Shown here piece by piece: positions 52,217 through 61,942 of a stretch of DNA of 64,000 nt; position 1 is the first letter of the stretch, and each line of letters begins with the position of its first letter. This DNA is from Rhodoblastus acidophilus (GTDB taxonomy: Bacteria; Pseudomonadota; Alphaproteobacteria; Rhizobiales; Beijerinckiaceae). Both the position numbers and the translations under genes were made by a program. The stretch spans positions 62,001 through 126,000 of the forward strand of contig NZ_WNKS01000010.1 in assembly GCF_009720655.1 (NCBI RefSeq), written 5' to 3'. The notes beneath the pieces are model-generated. The model was not told where the DNA came from and ran no database searches. It worked only from the letters and a program-made list of their open reading frames with translations.

Positions 52217-54297
52217 ATTTCCGTATCGCCGACACATTTTCCACCAGCCTCACGCGCCTGACCGGCCAGGAACAGAAGGCGGTGAAGACCACCGCCTTCG
52301 ACCTGCAAATGGACCCGTCAGCGCCGGGCCTGTCCTTCCACAAGCTCGACCGCGCGCAGGACAAGAATTTCTGGTCGGTGCGGGTCAGCGCCGACATTCG
52401 CATCATCGTCCACAAAACGGCAGAAGGCATCCTGCTTTGCTACGTCGATCATCACGACGCCGCCTACAAGTGGGCGGCGCGCCGCAAGATCGAGCAGCAC
52501 CCGAACACGGGCGCAATGCAACTCGTCGAAATTCCCGAGCGGATCGAAGAGTTCGCGCCCACGCAGGCCGCTGCAGCGACGAAGGGCGGCGGCAAGCGGC
52601 TCTTTGACAATCTGCGCAAGCTGGAGCTGATGGCCTTCGGCGTTCCCGCCGAGTGGGTCGAGGCCGTCCGCGGCGCCAACGACGACACGATTTTCGACGT
52701 CCTACCGCACCTGCCGCAAGAGGCACAGGAGATCCTGCTTCGCCTCGCAGTGGGCGAGAAGGCCGAGCCGCCCAAACCTGCGCCACCCGCAGCCGATCCC
52801 TTCGCCCACCCCGATGCGCAGCGCCGTTTCCTGATGGTTTCCAGCTTGGAGGAATTGCAGCGCGCGCTCGAATTCCCATGGGACAAATGGGCGGTCTTCC
52901 TCCATCCCGATCAGCGCGCGCTTGTCGCGAAAAACTACGCCGGCCCCGTTAGGGTTTCGGGTTCTGCGGGCACTGGCAAGACCATCGTCGCGCTGCATCG
53001 CGCAGTGCATCTGGCGCGGAGTCACCCGGACGCGCGCGTGCTCCTGACGACCTTCTCGTCGGCCCTGGCGAACGCCCTCCGCCGCAAGCTGGCGATTCTC
53101 GTCGATGGCGAGAGCGCTATCGCCGCGCGTATAGACGTGAAGGCGTTGAGCGTGGCCGCCACCGATCTTTACTGTGAGAAATTCGGCCAACCGGAGCTTG
53201 CCTCATCGGACTTGATCCACGCTCTCCTGACCCAGGCGGCCAAGAAGATCGAAGGCCAGAGGTTTTCCGAGAACCAGCTGTTCGGCGAATGGAGCGACGT
53301 GGTCGACGCCTGGCATCTGACGACCTGGGAATCCTATCGCGATGTCGCGCGGCTTGGCCGCCGCACTCGCCTCAGCGCGAAGCAACGCGAGGTCCTCTGG
53401 GAGATTTTCAAAAACGTGCGCGCTGAGATGTCGACGCGCAAGGTCATGACCTGGTCCGACATCTATGGCCGGCTCACCGACGAATACGAAGCGGGGTCAG
53501 CCGCTCGGTACCGCTTCGCGGTCGTCGATGAGGCGCAGGATCTCGGCGTGGCCGAGGCGCGCTTTCTCCGCGCCATGGTGGCTGAAGAGCCAGAGGGTCT
53601 GCTCTTTGCCGGCGATCTCGGCCAAAGAATTTTTCAGCAGCCGTTCTCATGGAAATCGCTGGGCATCGACGTGCGTGGCCGCTCCTACACGCTGCGAGTC
53701 AATTACCGCACGTCGCACCAAATCCGAACCCAGGCTGATAGGCTCCTGCCGAAAACCGTCACGGACGTGGATGGGATCAAGGAAGGGCGTGAAGGCACAG
53801 TCTCCGTGTTCGACGGCCCGCCGCCGGAGGTCGTTTCCGCAAAGGACGAAGCTCAGGAGAGGAGAATTGTCGCTGATTGGATCACTGCCCGGATTACGGA
53901 GAGTCCGCGCCCGCATGAAATCGGCGTCTTCGTTCGCTCCGATAGCCAGATCGAGCGCGCCCGCTTGGCCGTGATTGCTGCGGGTGTGCCGTTTGTGGAA
54001 TTGAGCGACCACGTGGAGGCGACCGAAGGCGCCGTCGCCATCAGCACAATGCATCTCGCCAAAGGTCTTGAGTTCCGATCTGTCGCGGTCATGGCCTGCG
54101 ACGACGATGTCATTCCCCTTCAGGAGCGCATGGAGAGCATCGCAGACGAGGGTGACCTTGAGGAGGCGTACAATACGGAACGCCATCTGCTCTATGTGGC
54201 CTGCACCCGCGCCCGTGATCAGCTGTTGGTTACGGGATTGGCCCCGATGTCGGAATTCCTGGACGACCTGAAGCAGCCGGAAGGCGGCGCAAGATGA
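52213..54297 (+). CDS. UvrD/Rep-type helicase with N-terminal RelE-like domain
   Basis: The 694-residue protein starts with a RelE/ParE-like fold (residues ~1-90: SFHKLDRAQDKNFWSVRVSA, DIRIIVHK, LLCYVDHHDAAYKWAARRK). A Pro/Ala-rich linker follows (~175-190), then an SF1A helicase: Walker A VSGSAGTGKTIVAL (Lys256), FAVVDEAQDLGVAEARF (Asp439), STMHLAKGLEF and HLLYVACTRARDQLLV. The RelE-like part may be a mRNA-cleaving or nucleic-acid-binding module; its catalytic residues cannot be confirmed here. The start overlaps the upstream stop. Confidence 0.9.
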   Translation: MNFRIADTFSTSLTRLTGQEQKAVKTTAFDLQMDPSAPGLSFHKLDRAQDKNFWSVRVSADIRIIVHKTAEGILLCYVDHHDAAYKWAARRKIEQHPNTGAMQLVEIPERIEEFAPTQAAAATKGGGKRLFDNLRKLELMAFGVPAEWVEAVRGANDDTIFDVLPHLPQEAQEILLRLAVGEKAEPPKPAPPAADPFAHPDAQRRFLMVSSLEELQRALEFPWDKWAVFLHPDQRALVAKNYAGPVRVSGSAGTGKTIVALHRAVHLARSHPDARVLLTTFSSALANALRRKLAILVDGESAIAARIDVKALSVAATDLYCEKFGQPELASSDLIHALLTQAAKKIEGQRFSENQLFGEWSDVVDAWHLTTWESYRDVARLGRRTRLSAKQREVLWEIFKNVRAEMSTRKVMTWSDIYGRLTDEYEAGSAARYRFAVVDEAQDLGVAEARFLRAMVAEEPEGLLFAGDLGQRIFQQPFSWKSLGIDVRGRSYTLRVNYRTSHQIRTQADRLLPKTVTDVDGIKEGREGTVSVFDGPPPEVVSAKDEAQERRIVADWITARITESPRPHEIGVFVRSDSQIERARLAVIAAGVPFVELSDHVEATEGAVAISTMHLAKGLEFRSVAVMACDDDVIPLQERMESIADEGDLEEAYNTERHLLYVACTRARDQLLVTGLAPMSEFLDDLKQPEGGAR

Positions 54298-54461
54298 TGC
54301 CTCTGATGGGTCCATCAAGACTCGCACCGTTGGCAAACGACGCTTCCGGCGCTGACCGGATACTTGCCGCGCCAAATGCGCTGGAAACCAAATGTAGGAG
54401 CGTCAATCTAAGCTTGGGAGCTAGACGCAAAGGAATCGTTGCTCGACTGGGGATCGGATAG
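54294..54461 (+). CDS. Possible 55-residue peptide between helicase and giant ATPase genes
   Basis: An ORF starting MMPLMGPSRLAPLANDASGA overlaps the helicase stop by four bases (ATGA) and ends three bases before the next ATG. It thus fills the only gap of the operon and follows its coupling pattern. The sequence is basic at its end and has no motif. No independent ribosome site is needed if coupled. It may also be chance. Confidence 0.35.
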   Translation: MMPLMGPSRLAPLANDASGADRILAAPNALETKCRSVNLSLGARRKGIVARLGIG

Positions 54462-54464
54462 TCG

Positions 54465-57400
54465 ATGGCGCCGATAACCACGAAACCAAAAGATATTTAT
54501 ATTCAAATCCAGGCCAACTTAAGAGATCGTTACAGATCCGGCTTTCCCGTCCTCAAGGAGCTTATCCAGAACGCCGAAGATGCGGAGGCCGAGGTCATCC
54601 GCTTCGTTGCCCATCCTGGCTGGACTAATGCCAGGAATCCGCTCTTGCGCGTGCCTGGTTTCGTGGTGGTAAATGACGGACGTTTTGAAGCGAAGGACGC
54701 GCGAGGTATCCTGTCGTTCGCGGACACAGCCAAGGGCGACGAGGTTGCCGCCATCGGCCGATTCGGCTTTGGCCAGAAGGCAGTCTTTCATCTGTGCGAC
54801 GCCTTCATAGCGCATTCCATAGGCCACGCGGTCTGTTTTTCAGAAGTTGTCAATCCTTGTCTAGGCGTAATCGAGAGCACCAAGGCGGAATTATGGGACG
54901 AGATTGATTCTGATGATCTTAGTCTGCTTGAGACTACCACGGGCGACATCACGAGCGGTTTTGTCCTTTGGCTGCCCCTGCGTTGCGAGGCCGTTCTACC
55001 CGCACCGAAGCTTTGCTTCACGAACTACCGCCCAACCGGCGCCGCACTGCTCGACAATCTCACGCAGTGTGAGGCTGATCTTCGACTGATCCTCTCAAGC
55101 ATGCGCCACATCAACCGCATCGAAGCTTTCGAGGGCTCAACGCTGCGCCTCGCGCTTCGACGTAGCCAGGATTCGCAGCGCCTGCTCGGCCCGCCAAGAG
55201 AAGATCGCGAACCGCTCTTTCACGGTAGCAGGGCGATGGTCGGTATGATTGAAAACCATGCGGCCCGTTCGACACGATATGCGGGGCGTGAAGCCTATGA
55301 TGTGGGCGAGCGGCTGAAGCGGCTAAAACAAGCCGATGATTGGCCGCAAGTGCCTGTTTTTACGTCCGAAGGCGAGTTAATGCAGCCAGAGAAGGCTGCC
55401 GAGCACGGCGCGGTTATTGTCGTGGAAAACAGTGACGCCGGCACCCGCGGCGTTTCGATCGACTGGGGCGTGTTCCTGCCGATCGCCGAAGCCACGCGTC
55501 TTGCGGTAGACGTGTCCCCGCTCCGCATCATGCTGCATGGCTATTTCTTCGTCGATTCCGGCCGGAGGTATATTGAGGGGTTCGCTTCCGATCGTCCAGC
55601 GCTCGGAGCGGGGACAACGCGCATCGTCTACCAACAGTGGAACGAGACTCTCCGCGATGATCTGGTGCTGCCACTTCTGCCGGGCGTGCTGCACGATGCC
55701 CTGCAACAGCAGATGCTGACATCGGTACAACTTGCCGAGGTGACGACTGCCCTTCGGCGCAGCCTTTTCGGAAGAGAGCATCGCGAAGCCATTGCGGCAT
55801 GTAACGTGCTCGCGCGCAGGGTGAGGCCCAGCGCCGCGGCGATTTGGGAGCTTCTGTCCTCAGAGTCCCAGATCCGATCCTTGCCCGCGCCCGACACGCG
55901 CGGTCAAGTAGGGATTGTTGAGCTCATGCCGGAGCTTTGCGGCTGGGCTGAGCGGAACGGCTTGACATTAATCGCCGACCAAGAAGCGGCGCTGACGAAG
56001 GCGGATGTGGCCTGGGGGCCTTCTGAGATCGCCGATCTCCTCGCAGGGCTCGTGCCGGAAGTATTTCTGCAGGGAGGGCGAACCGCCGTTTTGGCCGCGT
56101 TTATCGATGTCGCGGTGGGCGGCGATAGCACTCTGCAAGTGGCGGCGGCAAAACCATTGCTTGCCGCACTGCGGCGTGCGCTCGCGGCGACGCGGACACT
56201 CGCTCCGGGGGAGTCGATCGGCGCCGTTCTGGCGCGTCTGCCGACCGACGCCGCGATCGCCCTTCCGCCGTCAGCTGGCGAGCGCGCTGTCTTGGGCGCC
56301 CTCGCATCTGCCGCGAGTGCCCCCCTATGCCTCCGGAGGGAATGGCTTGCCGACGTTGCAGCCCGCCAGTCGCTGTCGCCCGCGGAGGCAGCGCCGCTGA
56401 TCAGGGCACTGCAATCCTTGCTGAGTGACGAACGGACCGCCGATAGCGCCGGCGCGGCCGCTGTGGCGTTGGCCAAGCTCCTCGGCCACCGTCTTGATGA
56501 GGCGGCCCGCGATCCCGCATACGCGAAGCTACCCGTGCTTCGCGCCGCTGATGGAAGCGGCGTGTCGCGTCTTGTGACCTTGCCCGACCTTGTCCACGCT
56601 TCGCGGGACGGCCGACTGTTCCGCGACAATCCGCGCGTGCGGGAGATCGTGGGACTGATGGCAAAGGCAACGCCGAAGCTCGGCGTCGTGATCGTGACCG
56701 GGGCCACGGCGGAACTCCTGGCTGATATCGGCGGGCCCTTTGCCTTTGCAGAGGCCAAGAACGAAGCTTTTGCCCGGCTGATCAGTAGCGCGCAAGAATT
56801 CGGCCCGGCGGAAGCGCGGGCCAAGCTACTCGATCGTATCTATACGGACAGTTCCGACGCCCGACCTGCCCTTCGGGTGCTGGCTGCCGGCGATGGCCGT
56901 GCGGGGGGTGCGCAGGCTCGGCTCTTCACTTTGCCGCAGACGGGCGGCCTGCTCGACGACCTCGCGTTGCGACTGATCGAGGGATCTGCCAGCGATTTCC
57001 TGGTCCCTACCGTGGTCGCGCAGGAACTGAAGCCAGCAATTCAGAGCCATCTCGGCGTGAGCGACATGGACGGCGATGAACTCGGCCATCTGCTCGCCAC
57101 TCATGCCGCGGCGCTGGCGTCTATGAACCTGCAAGATGCGGAAATCCGAGCACTTCTGATATCGGACATCCCGGATGAGGATCTGCGCACTCTGCCGATT
57201 TTCGTCGCGACCGACGGCCACCGCTACCAAGCGGCTGCAGTTCGTCGAGAAACTGCAAACTGGAAAGTGCCCCCGGCGCTCGTTGATTTGGTCCCCATCC
57301 TGAAGCTGCCGCCATCGGGGCGGAAGGCTGTCGAGCGGGCCGAGAAATTGGTCGACATATGGTCGCCCGCTGCGCAGATCCACGCGGCGCTCGACCAGCC

Positions 57401-60400
57401 CGAACCGCACCGCCACTGGGCCGAAATATTTCAAGCCTTGGATGGCGGCCAAGAGATACTGGACACCCGTCTGCGTGATCGCCTGAACAAACGGCGTTGG
57501 CTTCCGGACCGCCACGAGAGGGCGTGGGCGCCAGAAGATATTTTTGACCTAACGGACGAGATACTGGGCGCGGCGAGGCAACTCCTTGCGCAAGGGGATG
57601 ATCCGCCCTTTCTAGCCCTCTCGGAACTGGCGCCAAAGCTGCGCGAGAACGCCGTCTTTGAGACCTTGCGTTCGTACGGTTTTCTGTCCGCAGGATCGGC
57701 ATCAATCGAGATGCTTCTCCTTCAGGTTAAGGAAGTCTCACCCGTCGCCTTTATGTCGAGCGCCGCGGATTTGCCGGCGGAAGCGTTGGTAGCTCTCGCG
57801 CGTCAGGGGAGCGATCTGGGTTTGCCCGGCTGGCCGCTCTTGTCCGCTTTGCTGCGCTTGGGAGCCAATGGAGTGGAGTCCCCCGCGTTGGCGCCGGCAA
57901 AGATTCTCGACGCCTTCGGATCGGTGACACCAGGTGACGTCAAGCAGGCGGTCCAACATATGGACGCGCTGTCTGGCTTAGCCGAAGCGGGTGCCGAGGC
58001 CGCGCGCAACGTTTTCATCCTTGCATTTCGCGCACTCTGCTCGTGGCCGTCCACGGCGCTGCAACGCGTGATGTCAGGCGTGCGGGTGCCGACGTCGGAC
58101 GGAAACTGGCGGTCTGCGCAGGAGGTTGCGGCGCGTGTGAGCGGGATTGCTTCCTCGCATCGACTGGCGCGCGAATTGGAGGAGTTTTGGTCGGTCGACG
58201 CATCAGACGATCGGGTTTGTGACGTTGCGTCGGATAGGGGAATGGGATCCGGATCCGATCGGGCGGTTCAGCGGCGAACGCTTGCGCAGATGGAACGGGA
58301 GTGTGCGAATTCGCTGAAGGCGGTCCTGTCGCGCGCGCAGTCCGACGTCCCGCCCGAGCTCCTGGCTCTCCTCGTCGGCATCATCCAGCAATCAAAAGGC
58401 TTTCGATTGCTGGTGTCCAAGGGGCTCGCGTTGCCCGAGGCAGTGACGGATCGAATTTGGCGCCGCGTCCAGGACGAGATCGAGAGCGCATTCACCCCCC
58501 AACGCCCGGGCCAGAGCCTCTACAACATACGCCAAAAATCGCTGTTCAAGTTCGAGCTCGTTCAACCGCGCAATGTAGAAGCGTGCTCGCTCGCGGGCGA
58601 ACGCGTCCATCTGCCCGTCGGAGCTCTTGAGCCTTTGCTTATCGTCGGAGACGGACATCGGCCCCGCAGAACCATCGAGTTGGATGGTCAGGATTATTGG
58701 CTGCGGACGGTGACGGTCGCCGACGCCACCCAACCCGTCGGAGCCGAACAAATCCGACGAATGATCGGGACCTTGGCCCTGGAATGTCTCGGGTATCAGC
58801 CAAAGTGCATCGGACTCCTGGATGAACTGGCCGGAGAATGCACGCGCGTCGAACAGACCAAGGTCGACGATGCCCGCGCGCGGCTTGAGGATCGTTTTCC
58901 TCAGATCCTTGACGAACTGAAGCCTACGCGCGGCACGGCGCTGCGCCGCGCGCTTGATGAATACAAGCGCAGCGAAGGCAGTATCCCGCCTGGAAATGAG
59001 CGGACGAAGCGCCTACCCGAACTGAAACAAAAGCTCTGGACAGCGGTCCAGTCACCGGAGTCGGCGAGTCAGCTTCTTTACGCCATTCGCGGCAAAATCG
59101 AGCAGTTTGGCTACAACCCTGACCGGGTTCTCTTTGAACTTTTCCAGAACGCCGACGATGCGGCCTTACAGCATCCTCCGCCGGGCGAAGCGCGGTTCCG
59201 GTTGGAGGCGTCCGGCGGCAGCCTGCGCGTCCTGCATTGGGGTCGTCCAGTCAATCACCCTGGGGGCGACGCCGAGTTGGGCCAGCGCGAGGGCTGGCAT
59301 CATGATCTTTTCAACATGCTGCTTATGAACCTCTCGGACAAGCGCGAGGGGGTAACGGGGCGGTTTGGCTTAGGCTTCAAGAGCGTGCATCTGCTTTCGG
59401 CGGATGTCGGGATTGCAAGCGACTTTGTAGCCTGCCGAGTGCGCGGCGGGATGCTGCCAGATGTCTGGGATGTCGGGCGACAGGTCTCGCTCGACTTCAT
59501 TCAAGCTGGCAGACGGGCGACGGTCATCGACATTCCGGTCGAGCCAGAATGCGAAGAGTATGCGCGGAAGGCGGTGACGGCTTTCCTGCAGGCAGCACGG
59601 TGGTTGCCGGCAATGAGCCGTTACCTTCGCAAGATCGAATTGGCTGGGGCGGAATCGCGGATCTGGACTGCGGATTTCGTGGCGACTGAGACACCGGGCA
59701 TCAGCGTCGTGGTGCTGGGCGGAGCGGAGCCAAGGCGGGGACTGGCGCTCGACCTTGGCGACGAAACAACCCTTTTCGTGCCACTCTCAGCCGACGGACC
59801 GACGCTGGCCGAGGCAGATCTGCCAAAGCTTTGGCTTCTCGCGCCGCTCGCGGAAAGCCTCGCTTCGGGCTGGCTGATGAATGGTCGCCGCTTCCGCGTC
59901 GATCCAGGCCGCGGTTCGCTGGCGCGGGGCGCAAATGAACCCCAGGCCACCTTCGAGCAAATTGGCGCTGCCCTCGGCGCGCGCCTGTGCGAGCTTTACG
60001 ACTTGCTCGAGCGCGACTGGGCTGCCTTTGCTGGATCAGCGGGATTGGCCGAAACGTCATCGGAAATGGGCCCTGCGACCTTCTGGCGGCGGTTGGCGGA
60101 ACTGTTTGCAATGGATTTCGATGATCCGATCGCGCGGCATCTCCATGGCCCGGAGCGAGGCTTCGGACGGCTGGTTAGAGATTGTCCCGTTCTGCCGACC
60201 GGCCTACCAAAACCTTTCCAGCCCTTCCTGCGCGCAAGAGACGCCAGGCACGTCGCGATCGGCGCGCTGGATAATCCAGCGCTCTTGGCCGACCTCCATG
60301 ACTGGCTGGCGATAGATGATATGGCAGAAAGCACAGTTTCATTGGACGCGGCATCGCGATTGTCGGCCCTGGGTTTCGCGGCGCCATCCGCCTTGACGCT

Positions 60401-61937
60401 CGCGACGCTGGTAACCCGCGAATTGCGCGATGACAGTCGGATCACACCGGAGCGGGCCGCACAAATGGGGCGAGTTCTAAACCGCGAGCGGGTGAACGAG
60501 CTGCCATGGGGTGAGCAGCAGGCGGTGCTGGATGCCATCAGCAAGGGGCGCTTCCACGTAGCGGACGGCTCTTGGCGAGAAGCGCAATTGCCACCGCGCG
60601 CGTCGGCGGATGCATCCGACGAAGAAAAGCTGATCCTTACCTTTGCACCGGACGGCTCAATGGCCAACCCTGGATACGAGGGCCCTGCTCTGGCCCTATA
60701 TCGGCTTGCACGGGAACGCAGCGGCTTTCAGCAGACAGCTGCGACATTTGCTGCATGGGCGTCGTCCATGAGCGAACCCGAAAAGCAAAGGGCCTTGTTG
60801 AACTACGTTCAAAACGGTGTGCAAGGGCCGGCCTTGGGCGCTGCCCTGGCAAAGATGCGTCTTTACTGGTTGCCGGAGCGCTCCGACGATCTGCGGTCCA
60901 GCCCGCTTGTGGCGAGCATTGCCCCCGACGACCTCCATATTTTGCTCGGACGGCTTTACCCAGAGGAACAGCGGCAACGGTGGTCCGTCGGTTTTGAACA
61001 TGACACCGATCAGGAAGAAGTCAGGTCGTTAGACGGGCGAATAGACCCGACAACCTTTTTCGAACGACTGTATGACTGGTGGGAAGGTGCGGCTTCCAAG
61101 GAACGCGCAAAATCAGATCGTGATGCATACCCGGAAGGCTTCCATCCCGGGCGGCTTCCGGAGCAATCGGGCGATGACGGCCGCGTTGGCTGGTTCACCT
61201 TTTTTGCTCTGGGCATCTTCCGCACGATCGGGCGATCCGATGACAGGCAGCACCGCAATTTCATTGCGGCCGCCGCCCGCGACGGCTGGTGGGGCGAAAT
61301 GGCGTCCGCACAGCTGCCCGACAGCCCGAAGACCTGGGTCCAGCGGCTCGAAGACTTCGCGCGGGCAGACGCCTGGCGGATCGACTTTCCCCAGTGGCGG
61401 CGCGCGCTTGTCGATCTTTACGTCGTCGCACGCTGGCTGCCGGAATATGTCGATGCCGTATTGACCCTTCCAGCCATCGTAAGACAGCAAGGTCCCATCG
61501 CCCTCTCGGATGCGTGGCGGCTGAGCGCCTCGCCGCTGTGGCAGCGGCGCGGACTCGAAGGCGCGCCGCTGACCCAAAGCCTCGGCCTCGGCGCAAACTG
61601 GTTGGTGCGCGAGGCGGCGCGCCTCGGCATCTGGACAGGCGAGGACGCGGCCGCGATGCATCCCTACGGCTGGGCCAGCACGGCGCGCGTGCGCGCGCTC
61701 TTCGCCGACAATCTCGGCATCGATCTCGGGCCGGAGGCAAACATGGACCTCAGCCCAGACATTTATGCCCAAGTTGAAGCCAATATTGGCGATCGCGCCA
61801 GTTTCCTTGGTGACCTCGATCTGCCGTTGCAGATCATTGCGCAAGGGCGCCGCGAGGACTTACTGCAGGCTCTTCTGGATGGGCCGATGCCATTCGAATT
61901 CGATACCAATACCAATACCGATGACGAAGAGGATTGA
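54465..61937 (+). CDS. Giant sacsin-like protein with two GHKL ATPase modules
   Basis: This 2490-residue protein has a first sacsin/Hsp90-type ATPase at the N-terminus: N-box LKELIQNAEDAEAEV (Glu32, Asn36, Asp39), FVVVNDGRF and G2 box IGRFGFGQKAVFHL (from Gly98). A second, similar module lies at ~1545-1700: VLFELFQNADDAALQ (Glu1558, Asn1562) and TGRFGLGFKSVHLL (from Gly1632). The long regions after each are mostly helical and unrecognised. Eukaryotic sacsin has repeated modules of this type; bacterial relatives occur near helicases and nucleases. It may sense or remodel complexes on DNA. Confidence 0.88.
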   Translation: MAPITTKPKDIYIQIQANLRDRYRSGFPVLKELIQNAEDAEAEVIRFVAHPGWTNARNPLLRVPGFVVVNDGRFEAKDARGILSFADTAKGDEVAAIGRFGFGQKAVFHLCDAFIAHSIGHAVCFSEVVNPCLGVIESTKAELWDEIDSDDLSLLETTTGDITSGFVLWLPLRCEAVLPAPKLCFTNYRPTGAALLDNLTQCEADLRLILSSMRHINRIEAFEGSTLRLALRRSQDSQRLLGPPREDREPLFHGSRAMVGMIENHAARSTRYAGREAYDVGERLKRLKQADDWPQVPVFTSEGELMQPEKAAEHGAVIVVENSDAGTRGVSIDWGVFLPIAEATRLAVDVSPLRIMLHGYFFVDSGRRYIEGFASDRPALGAGTTRIVYQQWNETLRDDLVLPLLPGVLHDALQQQMLTSVQLAEVTTALRRSLFGREHREAIAACNVLARRVRPSAAAIWELLSSESQIRSLPAPDTRGQVGIVELMPELCGWAERNGLTLIADQEAALTKADVAWGPSEIADLLAGLVPEVFLQGGRTAVLAAFIDVAVGGDSTLQVAAAKPLLAALRRALAATRTLAPGESIGAVLARLPTDAAIALPPSAGERAVLGALASAASAPLCLRREWLADVAARQSLSPAEAAPLIRALQSLLSDERTADSAGAAAVALAKLLGHRLDEAARDPAYAKLPVLRAADGSGVSRLVTLPDLVHASRDGRLFRDNPRVREIVGLMAKATPKLGVVIVTGATAELLADIGGPFAFAEAKNEAFARLISSAQEFGPAEARAKLLDRIYTDSSDARPALRVLAAGDGRAGGAQARLFTLPQTGGLLDDLALRLIEGSASDFLVPTVVAQELKPAIQSHLGVSDMDGDELGHLLATHAAALASMNLQDAEIRALLISDIPDEDLRTLPIFVATDGHRYQAAAVRRETANWKVPPALVDLVPILKLPPSGRKAVERAEKLVDIWSPAAQIHAALDQPEPHRHWAEIFQALDGGQEILDTRLRDRLNKRRWLPDRHERAWAPEDIFDLTDEILGAARQLLAQGDDPPFLALSELAPKLRENAVFETLRSYGFLSAGSASIEMLLLQVKEVSPVAFMSSAADLPAEALVALARQGSDLGLPGWPLLSALLRLGANGVESPALAPAKILDAFGSVTPGDVKQAVQHMDALSGLAEAGAEAARNVFILAFRALCSWPSTALQRVMSGVRVPTSDGNWRSAQEVAARVSGIASSHRLARELEEFWSVDASDDRVCDVASDRGMGSGSDRAVQRRTLAQMERECANSLKAVLSRAQSDVPPELLALLVGIIQQSKGFRLLVSKGLALPEAVTDRIWRRVQDEIESAFTPQRPGQSLYNIRQKSLFKFELVQPRNVEACSLAGERVHLPVGALEPLLIVGDGHRPRRTIELDGQDYWLRTVTVADATQPVGAEQIRRMIGTLALECLGYQPKCIGLLDELAGECTRVEQTKVDDARARLEDRFPQILDELKPTRGTALRRALDEYKRSEGSIPPGNERTKRLPELKQKLWTAVQSPESASQLLYAIRGKIEQFGYNPDRVLFELFQNADDAALQHPPPGEARFRLEASGGSLRVLHWGRPVNHPGGDAELGQREGWHHDLFNMLLMNLSDKREGVTGRFGLGFKSVHLLSADVGIASDFVACRVRGGMLPDVWDVGRQVSLDFIQAGRRATVIDIPVEPECEEYARKAVTAFLQAARWLPAMSRYLRKIELAGAESRIWTADFVATETPGISVVVLGGAEPRRGLALDLGDETTLFVPLSADGPTLAEADLPKLWLLAPLAESLASGWLMNGRRFRVDPGRGSLARGANEPQATFEQIGAALGARLCELYDLLERDWAAFAGSAGLAETSSEMGPATFWRRLAELFAMDFDDPIARHLHGPERGFGRLVRDCPVLPTGLPKPFQPFLRARDARHVAIGALDNPALLADLHDWLAIDDMAESTVSLDAASRLSALGFAAPSALTLATLVTRELRDDSRITPERAAQMGRVLNRERVNELPWGEQQAVLDAISKGRFHVADGSWREAQLPPRASADASDEEKLILTFAPDGSMANPGYEGPALALYRLARERSGFQQTAATFAAWASSMSEPEKQRALLNYVQNGVQGPALGAALAKMRLYWLPERSDDLRSSPLVASIAPDDLHILLGRLYPEEQRQRWSVGFEHDTDQEEVRSLDGRIDPTTFFERLYDWWEGAASKERAKSDRDAYPEGFHPGRLPEQSGDDGRVGWFTFFALGIFRTIGRSDDRQHRNFIAAAARDGWWGEMASAQLPDSPKTWVQRLEDFARADAWRIDFPQWRRALVDLYVVARWLPEYVDAVLTLPAIVRQQGPIALSDAWRLSASPLWQRRGLEGAPLTQSLGLGANWLVREAARLGIWTGEDAAAMHPYGWASTARVRALFADNLGIDLGPEANMDLSPDIYAQVEANIGDRASFLGDLDLPLQIIAQGRREDLLQALLDGPMPFEFDTNTNTDDEED

Positions 61938-61942
61938 ACCTC

